A stretch of DNA of 17,258 bases from JAMCUI01 sp964520615 (GTDB lineage: Bacteria > Patescibacteriota > Microgenomatia > 2-02-FULL-39-11), in assembly GCA_964520615.1 (NCBI GenBank), contig CAZFNL010000102.1, positions 1 through 17,258 of the forward strand. The letters run 5' to 3'. Position numbers and translations under genes: made by a program. This document shows positions 7,485 to 14,258 of this stretch, in pieces; position 1 is the first letter of the stretch, and each line of letters begins with the position of its first letter. The notes beneath the pieces are model-generated. The model was not told the DNA's origin, did no database searches, and saw only the letters and a program-made list of their open reading frames with translations.

Positions 7485-8822
7485 ATGAACACAGAAACAC
7501 TGTGGCAGATTGTTTTGGCCGACTTGGAACTACAAATTACCAAAGCGTCTTTTCAAACCTTTCTGTCGCAAACCAAATTACTAGAATTGACCCAGGATAC
7601 AGCAATCATTGGTTGTAATCAGCCACTTTTGATAAACCTAATTGAGAAAAGATATTATGATTTAATACAGAAAACATTAACCTCTTATACAAAAACCGCT
7701 GCCAAGCTTGTTTTTAAGGCTCTCCCTGTAGTTTCTGATAAAAAAGTTTTTGATGAACCTTTATTTAAGGTAAAACAATCTCTTAATATTCTTACTAACC
7801 CTCCATACCTCAACCATTATTACACCTTCGAGAATTTTGCCGTCTCTTCATCAAATCATATGGCGTATGCTGCTGCTACCGCTGTTGCTAAATCTCCAGG
7901 CGCTTCCTACAATCCATTGTTTTTATACGGCGGGGTCGGGGTGGGAAAAACACATTTGATGCAGGCAATAGGTCACGCAGTAATAAAAAATAATCCTAAA
8001 CTAAAAATTATTTACTGCACAGGAGAAGAATTTACCAACGATATTATAGAAGCTATAGGAAACAAGACCACTGTCGCGTTCAAGAAAAAATACCGCAGAA
8101 CAAATGCGCTTTTTATAGACGATATCCAGTTTATTGCGGGTAAAAACGCAGTACAGGAGGAATTTTTCCACACTTTTAACGCGATACAACAAGCAGGTGG
8201 ACAAATCGTGCTTACCTCTGACAAACCGCCTGAAGAGATAAATAAATTAGAGGCAAGGTTGCGTTCACGATTTGAGGGAGGACTATCTATAGATATTGGT
8301 CCACCGGACTTTGAACTACGCACTGCAATACTTCTTATTAAGGCAAAACAGCGTGGAGTTGAATTAAAAATAGATTTAGCAAAACTTCTTGCAGCAAACA
8401 TTGAAAATCCGAGGAAACTGGAAGGGGTCCTTATCCGTATCCTGACAGAATCTCAAACAAGAGATGTTCCAATTGACATCGATCTGGTAAAAAATATTCT
8501 TGGAAAAAGCGTCAAAGAAATGCCTAAAAAAAATGGAATAATGCCTGAAGACGCGCTGAATGCCGTTGCTACATATTTCAATCTGAAACCATCCCAGATT
8601 AAAGGAGTAAGAAGGGATAGAAATTTGGCAAGACCTCGACAAATACTTTACTATATTATGCGGTTAGAATTAAACGTTCCCCTTGCAGATATTGGGAATT
8701 TAGTTGGCGGTAGAGACCACACGACTATAATTCACGGTGTAAAAAAAATAACAGATTTATTATCAACAAACGAACAAATTCGTGGTGATATTATGGGGAT
8801 AAAAAATAAACTTTTGGGATAA
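7485..8822 (+). CDS. dnaA: chromosomal replication initiator DnaA
   Basis: AAA+ initiator that binds DnaA boxes and melts oriC. It has 445 residues from the ATG at 7485. Domain I (residues 1-80) starts with the typical LWQIVLADLELQ. Domain II is very short. Domain III has Walker A GGVGVGKT at 149-156, Walker B FIDDIQF at about 210-216, and RLRSRFEGG carrying sensor/arginine residues at about 258-266. Domain IV has the DNA-binding signature GGRDHTTIIHG at 408-418. An in-frame ATG at 7449 would add 12 residues (ITFLGCGYLF). I reject it because that stretch is promoter and DnaA-box sequence. It is divergent from rpmH and is followed by oriC and dnaN. Confidence 0.98.
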   Translation: MNTETLWQIVLADLELQITKASFQTFLSQTKLLELTQDTAIIGCNQPLLINLIEKRYYDLIQKTLTSYTKTAAKLVFKALPVVSDKKVFDEPLFKVKQSLNILTNPPYLNHYYTFENFAVSSSNHMAYAAATAVAKSPGASYNPLFLYGGVGVGKTHLMQAIGHAVIKNNPKLKIIYCTGEEFTNDIIEAIGNKTTVAFKKKYRRTNALFIDDIQFIAGKNAVQEEFFHTFNAIQQAGGQIVLTSDKPPEEINKLEARLRSRFEGGLSIDIGPPDFELRTAILLIKAKQRGVELKIDLAKLLAANIENPRKLEGVLIRILTESQTRDVPIDIDLVKNILGKSVKEMPKKNGIMPEDALNAVATYFNLKPSQIKGVRRDRNLARPRQILYYIMRLELNVPLADIGNLVGGRDHTTIIHGVKKITDLLSTNEQIRGDIMGIKNKLLG

Positions 8823-8931
8823 TTTAACCATTTATCAACTTATCCACATTTTTATAATTTTTATCCACATAATTATCCACTTCATTTCAAGGATTTTATA
8901 AACATAAGTTTTTTATTAAAATTTCTTGTCC

Positions 8932-8960
8932 TTGACTGCTATTATAAAATTATCTACACT
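8932..8960 (+). promoter_or_regulatory. candidate dnaN promoter inside oriC
   Basis: TTGACT at 8932-8937 and TACACT at 8955-8960 are separated by 17 bases. Initiation would be near 8967, with a leader of about 34 bases. Two near-consensus DnaA boxes (8950-8958 and 8960-8968) cover the -10 region, mirroring the dnaA promoter. Read-through from dnaA could also supply dnaN. Confidence 0.4.
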
Positions 8961-8972
8961 TATCAACACTCT

Positions 8973-8993
8973 CTAATACTACTATTACTTTTA
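8973..8993 (+). promoter_or_regulatory. DnaA-trio-like unwinding element
   Basis: Downstream of the last DnaA box the top strand reads CTACTATTACTTTTA at 8979-8993. On the bottom strand this is five consecutive trinucleotides 3'-GAT-GAT-AAT-GAA-AAT-5', all fitting the 3'-[G/A]A[T/A]-5' DnaA-trio rule. An earlier CTA at 8973-8975 is interrupted by one non-fitting triplet. An AT-rich stretch follows immediately, as expected for the site of strand opening. The gap from the last box (4 to 10 bases) is somewhat longer than usual. Confidence 0.5.
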
Positions 8994-9000
8994 ATATAAT

Positions 9001-10110
9001 ATGCATTTTTTCGTTCTAAAAGAAAACCTCAATAAAATTTTATCCATATTAAGCAGAAATATTTCCTCAAGACCTCAAATTCCGATTTTGTCAAATGTAT
9101 TAATAAAAACTGATAAAGGACAAATAAAATTTGCAGTAACTAATTTAGAAATAGGTTTAATCTTCTCAATCCCGGCAAAAATAGAAAAAGAAGGAGAAGT
9201 TACAGTGCCCGGAAAACTTCTCACAGAGTTTATTTCAAATCTTATAGCTGATAAAGTCGAGTTTGATCTTGATGGAAACAATTTACATGTAAAAACAGAT
9301 AAAACAAAAGCAGTTTTTTCCACTATGCCGACTGGTGATTTCCCCCCATTTTTAGAGCCTCCACAGGTAAGAGAGAAATTTAGGTTTGAAAAAATCAAAG
9401 ATGCTATAACAAGAACTGTGTTTGCAGCTTCAACCGATGAGGGGCGACCGGTACTAACCGGTATTAGAACCATTTTATCTGATGGGAAGATGTCCTTTGC
9501 GGCGACTGATGGGTATAGATTGTCTGTTGAGAGTGTAAATATTCCTGATAAGAGACAAAATTTTAATATAATCCTACCAGCCCAATCATTGTCTGAAGTG
9601 ATTAGGATCGCTCAAGAAGTAAAAGCTGAGGAATTGGAATTTGCTCTTATAGAAAATAAAAATCAGGCTGTGTTTGTTTTTCCGAACGGAATTATATTTA
9701 CCAGACTTATTGAAGGAGAGTTTCCAAATATCGAAAAAATTATTCCTCAAGGAGGGAAAACAAGGGTTGTTGTAGACAAAGACGGCTTTTTTCAATCTGT
9801 AAAAACAGCCTCTCTTTTTGCTAGAGGTGCAGCTAATATTATTAAAATAAAAATATCAAAAGATGGTTTACACCTTTCCGCTAATACTCCACAAGTTGGA
9901 GAAGATGAGGATTATGTTGAGGCAAAGGTTGAAGGTGAGGAAACAGAGATTGCTTTTAACTTTAGGTTTCTTCTTGATCTTTTAGCTAATTACCCTGAGG
10001 AAAGTATCGTATTTGAAACAAACGGATCGCTTAATCCTGGCGTTTTCAAACCAACATCTTCTTCCTTATCATTTCTTCACATCATCATGCCAGTTAGGGT
10101 TCAGGGATAA
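9001..10110 (+). CDS. dnaN: DNA polymerase III sliding clamp (beta subunit)
   Basis: Ring-shaped dimeric clamp that tethers polymerase III to DNA; the 369 residues match the family's usual length of about 370. The N-terminus MHFFVLKENLNKILSILSR is typical. GRPVLTGI with ATDGYRLS in the middle (near residues 145-171) and the C-terminal LHIIMPVRVQG match the family, with the three-domain clamp fold implied by length. The ATG at 9001 directly follows oriC and has no Shine-Dalgarno site. Its last 42 bases overlap the 3' end of the convergent 500-residue membrane protein gene. Confidence 0.97.
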   Translation: MHFFVLKENLNKILSILSRNISSRPQIPILSNVLIKTDKGQIKFAVTNLEIGLIFSIPAKIEKEGEVTVPGKLLTEFISNLIADKVEFDLDGNNLHVKTDKTKAVFSTMPTGDFPPFLEPPQVREKFRFEKIKDAITRTVFAASTDEGRPVLTGIRTILSDGKMSFAATDGYRLSVESVNIPDKRQNFNIILPAQSLSEVIRIAQEVKAEELEFALIENKNQAVFVFPNGIIFTRLIEGEFPNIEKIIPQGGKTRVVVDKDGFFQSVKTASLFARGAANIIKIKISKDGLHLSANTPQVGEDEDYVEAKVEGEETEIAFNFRFLLDLLANYPEESIVFETNGSLNPGVFKPTSSSLSFLHIIMPVRVQG

Positions 10111-11571
10111 ATACTCATATTTTGGTTGTAAATATTGCGACATAAAAACACTCCAAGAATTTCCAGTTATAGAATTATTAACAATGTTAATATCCTTATC
10201 GCTTAAATATATTTGTTGAAATTCACTCCAACTTAGTTTTTTTTCGTTTGGCAAGACAATCTTATTGTTATATGTGTTTTTATCAAAAACTCCAGATCCG
10301 CTGGAACCGATAACAATAACGCAAAATAATAAAAAACCAATAATTGAGGCAGTGATGATGATTATAATAAGTTCTCCGGTAAATTTTATAGGTTTCCAAA
10401 TCCATCCTTTTACGTCAATTAAACCAAAGGAAGCAAGTTTTATAACGTCTAAACCTTTATCAACCGCTGTGAATATACCTGCTGTTGCGGCGCCAATTGC
10501 CCCTTTTATGGTTTCCCAACCAATAGTTTTTAGGATTTTTGTACCGATTTTGACAACTGTTTCTAATATTTTTTGGGCAATTTTTGATAATAAATTTTTC
10601 AAAATTTTCTGAACTTGGTTTACCGCTTTTGACAGTGTTTCTTTTAAAGTCTTGACCATTCCACTACTTAATACCGGTATGTTTCTCGGTAGAGAGGGTA
10701 TTTTATTGATTGCAGTATTTTGTAAAGTCTGATTATTATTAGTGGGTTGTGAAATGGCATTAGTGGTTTGACTTGTTGTGTTATTTTGCTTTCCATTTTC
10801 AACAAATTCAAGCGATGACCTTAATTGTTTTCTATCAGGGATTTTACTGTTTGGATCAAGAAAATTGGATATCTCTGATTTAGCACGATCCAACATCCCA
10901 TTATCTTTCATCTCCTGTATAACCTGATCTCTTGCCTTTTTATTTTCCTCAGTAAGTTGGCCAGCCTTTTTGCCCATTAAGTTGGCGTCTGCTTGAGATA
11001 TTGAATTTTGTTTTAGGTAGAGGTTGGTAGAGTTTACGATAAGACATTGGTTAATATCTCCGCCCGGATGATCTTTTAACCAATTTTTGGTTAGAGTTTT
11101 TAAGTTGGTGGCATTCTCATCGTTTAATCCATACTGTGAGACGGCATTTTTTATTCTTCTGTCAATTTCCAAGTCATTTGCCTTTTTTTGAATCTTCCTA
11201 GCAACTATAAGAGAATATGTTCTTCTTTTTATATCATCCCGACTCATGTACCACTTTCTATTCAACAATCCTTTTTGTTTAGCGAGTTGGTTGGAATTTC
11301 TATGTGCTAGCCGTACATCATTATAGTAAGTAGGGTTTTTAAGATCTAATAAATTTTCTGGATTAACGTCATGCAGGGTGTTATAAGTGATACGAATCTC
11401 ATTTTCTCTATTTGCGAAAAAAACACCTCCACTTAATCCGAGGCTTACCCACGTGTTTAAGTTTTGCAGATCACCTTGCGAAAGTTCGTCGTTTACGGGT
11501 TTGTCAGACTCTTGTTCTTGAATGACGTCTTCGTTTTCCTGTTCTAGTTCAGAATCAGTGGCGGTTTGCAT
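10069..11571 (-). CDS. unknown single-span membrane protein of a T4SS-like operon
   Basis: A 500-residue protein I cannot assign to a family. Residues 1-35 are acidic. Residues 50-255 are charged and mostly helical, with several RK-rich segments (RKIQKKAND, KKAGQLTEENKKARD). Residues 262-290 are a low-complexity Asn/Gln/Thr linker. Residues 305-375 form a long amphipathic helical stretch with regularly spaced Lys and Leu/Ile. One strong membrane span lies at about 400-422, and a polar tail of about 78 residues with aromatic motifs follows (WSEFQQIYL, NSWSVFMSQYLQPKYEY). It is the last gene of the cassette, 21 bases after virB4. By position it could replace the VirB6/TrbL channel subunit or be a scaffold, but it lacks the several spans of VirB6. 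The function is unknown. Confidence 0.8.
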   Translation of the reverse strand: MQTATDSELEQENEDVIQEQESDKPVNDELSQGDLQNLNTWVSLGLSGGVFFANRENEIRITYNTLHDVNPENLLDLKNPTYYNDVRLAHRNSNQLAKQKGLLNRKWYMSRDDIKRRTYSLIVARKIQKKANDLEIDRRIKNAVSQYGLNDENATNLKTLTKNWLKDHPGGDINQCLIVNSTNLYLKQNSISQADANLMGKKAGQLTEENKKARDQVIQEMKDNGMLDRAKSEISNFLDPNSKIPDRKQLRSSLEFVENGKQNNTTSQTTNAISQPTNNNQTLQNTAINKIPSLPRNIPVLSSGMVKTLKETLSKAVNQVQKILKNLLSKIAQKILETVVKIGTKILKTIGWETIKGAIGAATAGIFTAVDKGLDVIKLASFGLIDVKGWIWKPIKFTGELIIIIITASIIGFLLFCVIVIGSSGSGVFDKNTYNNKIVLPNEKKLSWSEFQQIYLSDKDINIVNNSITGNSWSVFMSQYLQPKYEYLSLNPNWHDDVKK

Positions 11572-11592
11572 GTTAGTTCTAGTATTTTAATA

Positions 11593-13545
11593 TTATAACT
11601 TAGAGGAAATATAAGAAGTATCATCTTTTGTATTATCCAAAAAAGACTTCTCATTTAATATCTCCTGGGGTTTACTTGTTGCCAATTGGTGTTCTTCAGG
11701 TGATGCAATTATTTGTATAGCCACATGTGAAGAGCCTGCAAAAAACAATCCCTCTCCCACGCTTGCTGAGAGAAGAAAATGTTTTTCTCCACCTGAGAGG
11801 TAGAATACTTGTGTCAATTTATCTATCGCGGCAGTAGATTGTTTTAGGAGTATCTGTAGGCTGGAATTAGTGATAATTGCTTTACCATAATCAGTAGAGA
11901 GAAAATCCTCGACATCCTGGGTGATGGTGGTGACTCCAAGGTAATATTTTCTAGCTCTTTTGGCCAAACCATAAAGAAATGTAGCGGAGTCAGGATGTTT
12001 CATCAGATACCAAGCTTCGTCTACCACAAGCACTCTTTTTTTTACCTGCCTTTTAATCTTTGTCCATATAAAATCGAGAATGATAAACATAGCTATTGGC
12101 CGGAGTTCATCCTCAAGCTCTTTAATGTTAAAAACGGTTAAAGGGTTTTGTATATTAAGATTTGATTTCTGGTTAAATATTCCAGCCAGACTTCCTTTGA
12201 CAAATTTTTCTAACCGTTCCGCCAGTCTTTTAGCCGATTCTTCCTCCATACCCAAAAGCACTTTATACAGATCTTCAATAAGGGGCGGATCGTTTCTTTG
12301 GGTAGCTGGGTCAGGAGTAATACCTTTTTGTTTATAAGTCATAACCAGCGCTCGGTCCAAAATCGCATCTTCAGCTGGAGATATTTCTCCCATAATTACA
12401 CGCATAAGCGCATGAAGAGAAAGAATTTTGAGTCCTAATTCATTCTCTCCTTCTTCAACGATGCCTGACAAATCAAAAGGGTTGATTTTTATCGGTGAGT
12501 TAAAAGAAAAATCAATAAGATCTCCATTCATAGCGCGGGTCATCTCGGTATACTCCCCTTCCGGATCAATAACAAAAACGTCAGTGCCAAACATCAGATG
12601 TCTCATAGTTTCCAATTTTACAAGAAAGCTTTTTCCTCCCCCTGATTTACCAAAAACCACCGAGTTAGAGTTTTCCAAACTAAACCTGTCAAATATTACA
12701 AGACTCCCATCGTGTTCGTTTATTCCATATAAAATGCCAGTATTAGCAGTAAGGGAGGCGGTTGTGAAAGGGAATGTGGTTGCAAGTGACGTGGTGTCCA
12801 TGTTTCTTGTGATGTCCAACCGGTCTTTTGATAATGGTAGAGTTGACTTGAAACCGTCTTCCTGAGCCAATGTAGCGTGCTTAGGAATGATTAAAAGTGA
12901 ACCAATGGTTGATTCTACCTCTTTTGATATCCGGTTTAATTCCTCAACAGATTCAGAGGGAATGGTAATATACAGACTAAATTGAAAAAATCTTTCCGCT
13001 CCTTTTGCTAATTGTGCTTGGAGAGCGAGTGCGTCATCAAGAGCCACTTGGACTGACGGATCCACAACTTTTCCTCTTTTCATATCCGCTTGAATAGTCG
13101 CTTCCATTTCCGCAATTTTTCTTTTGAGGTCTTCCAAAATCACTTTTGACTCAGTAGGGTAAATATACATGGATATAAAAAGAGAATGGTCAAAAGAGAG
13201 AAGTGGGTGCAGCCAGTTTGCTGATACAAACCTTGGATAGCCTGCTACAAAAAGAGTTCTGTAGTAACTGTTATTTACTCGTATATGGTCGAAATCAACT
13301 TCAACAAGCGAAGGAGCGATAAGGTCTTTCACAGTTACCATGCCTTGGGCTAATTTTTGAGTTTGTGTTGCAAGTTTTGTTGGTGGAATATAAGCGGAGG
13401 TGGCGACTTTACTTTGTGCGCTTATGTTCTTTATATTTTGGGTTGCTACTGCAGTTTTAGCAAATCCAACTGTTTGTGTAGGCTGTTGAGGGATTTGGAT
13501 TTGATTAGCCGCATTAGTTTTTTTAGCAAATAATGAGAATGTCAT
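11593..13545 (-). CDS. virB4: VirB4-type secretion ATPase
   Basis: AAA+-like motor of type IV secretion and conjugation systems, acting at the cytoplasmic face of the membrane. It has 650 residues. Residues 1-65 are Gln/Thr/Ala-rich and look flexible. Residues 75-290 resemble the VirB4 N-terminal domain (SYYRTLFVAGYPRF, SLYITIPSES). The ATPase domain has Walker A GKSGGGKS at 299-306, the conserved DVFVIDPEGEYTEM, Walker B VLVVDEAWYLM at 505-515, and TTITQDVEDF near 539-548. All key nucleotide residues are present, so it should be active. The ATG overlaps the stop of the preceding gene (ATGA, four bases), with AGGA about nine bases upstream, so the two are translationally coupled. Whether the system moves protein or DNA cannot be read here. 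Confidence 0.93.
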   Translation of the reverse strand: MTFSLFAKKTNAANQIQIPQQPTQTVGFAKTAVATQNIKNISAQSKVATSAYIPPTKLATQTQKLAQGMVTVKDLIAPSLVEVDFDHIRVNNSYYRTLFVAGYPRFVSANWLHPLLSFDHSLFISMYIYPTESKVILEDLKRKIAEMEATIQADMKRGKVVDPSVQVALDDALALQAQLAKGAERFFQFSLYITIPSESVEELNRISKEVESTIGSLLIIPKHATLAQEDGFKSTLPLSKDRLDITRNMDTTSLATTFPFTTASLTANTGILYGINEHDGSLVIFDRFSLENSNSVVFGKSGGGKSFLVKLETMRHLMFGTDVFVIDPEGEYTEMTRAMNGDLIDFSFNSPIKINPFDLSGIVEEGENELGLKILSLHALMRVIMGEISPAEDAILDRALVMTYKQKGITPDPATQRNDPPLIEDLYKVLLGMEEESAKRLAERLEKFVKGSLAGIFNQKSNLNIQNPLTVFNIKELEDELRPIAMFIILDFIWTKIKRQVKKRVLVVDEAWYLMKHPDSATFLYGLAKRARKYYLGVTTITQDVEDFLSTDYGKAIITNSSLQILLKQSTAAIDKLTQVFYLSGGEKHFLLSASVGEGLFFAGSSHVAIQIIASPEEHQLATSKPQEILNEKSFLDNTKDDTSYISSKL

Positions 13546-14222
13546 AGGTTCTTTCCTAACCCTTCGACTAAGGGTTTGGTGTATCCCGCGATTTCACCCA
13601 GCTTTTCACCGGTCAATGTGGGATTGTAAATGTTATAAAAAATTTCAACCAACTCCTGCGTTGGTAGTTGTCTGCCTTTAAGTCCGATTCTTCCTAACTG
13701 TCTTAAAAGATGGTCGCGTTTGGGCAAAAGCGATGTTTTAGCTCGTGAAACTATATAATCTATGGAAAATGGCAGTCTTTTTTTATTCCCGCCAACAGCT
13801 CCTTTTACCCCTAATTCTAACGCTGAGAAAGGAATTGCTAAATAAAACTTTTTTTCCAGAACCCGATTTTCTTTTACAATAGACATAATAAATTCCTTAT
13901 AGGTGTGTAAACGGCTTCTCACGACAGGATTGTTCTGTCTTTCTTCTTCCTGGGTGATAGTTTCGATATATGAGGAAATGTCCATCCGTTTAGATAGGAT
14001 GGCCACCTGGAGAGAGAATGAAAGGGAGTTAATCAATGAAGCATAAGCATAGATTAAAGCGTCTTGTTCTTCTTCAGATAAAAGGCCAAAATTTACCGCA
14101 GTTGTTTCTATAACCAAGGCGGCTGAACCATCCCGAAGGATAATAATATCCTCCTTAATATCTTCAATATCTAAAAATTCTTGAGTTGTTGCCCTTATGG
14201 GGGCGGATGTTGGTTGTGACAT
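13542..14222 (-). CDS. TraC/VirB4 N-domain-like accessory protein
   Basis: A 226-residue soluble protein encoded directly upstream of virB4 with a four-base ATGA overlap. It lacks Walker motifs. The first 70 residues (FLDIEDIKEDIIILRDGSAALVIET, followed by EEQDALIYAYASLINSLSF) resemble the start of the TraC/VirB4 N-terminal domain. The middle (residues 74-125) is helical and charged, and KKFYLAIPFSALELG is a beta segment. The C-terminus is charged and has HLLRQLGRIGLKGRQL. It looks like a stand-alone relative of the VirB4 N-domain, of the kind found in CPR cassettes beside PrgI and VirB4. It probably partners the ATPase, since stoichiometric coupling is implied by the overlap. The family assignment is from pattern recognition and is moderate. 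Confidence 0.75.
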   Translation of the reverse strand: MSQPTSAPIRATTQEFLDIEDIKEDIIILRDGSAALVIETTAVNFGLLSEEEQDALIYAYASLINSLSFSLQVAILSKRMDISSYIETITQEEERQNNPVVRSRLHTYKEFIMSIVKENRVLEKKFYLAIPFSALELGVKGAVGGNKKRLPFSIDYIVSRAKTSLLPKRDHLLRQLGRIGLKGRQLPTQELVEIFYNIYNPTLTGEKLGEIAGYTKPLVEGLGKNL

Positions 14223-14258
14223 ATTGTAAACTGCACTTTATGACTACACTTACTACTA

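Larger units (their letters stand above)
8832..8993 (+). other. probable replication origin (oriC) between dnaA and dnaN
   Basis: The 178-base dnaA-dnaN gap has perfect DnaA boxes TTATCCACA at 8840-8848 and 8861-8869. One-mismatch boxes are at 8873-8881 (TTATCCACT), 8950-8958 (TTATCTACA) and 8960-8968 (TTATCAACA). A weaker two-mismatch copy is at 8832-8840. All lie on the same strand, with start-to-start spacings of 21, 12 and 10 bases within the clusters. An AT-rich stretch (about 8894-8932) separates the two clusters, and a second runs into dnaN. Gene context (rpmH-dnaA-dnaN) is the standard bacterial origin neighbourhood. Confidence 0.85.

Noticed and set aside
8995..9000. TATAAT immediately before the dnaN ATG.
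   Set aside because: A transcript from this -10 would begin inside dnaN, after its start codon. No -35 fits, and the region is AT-rich origin DNA.
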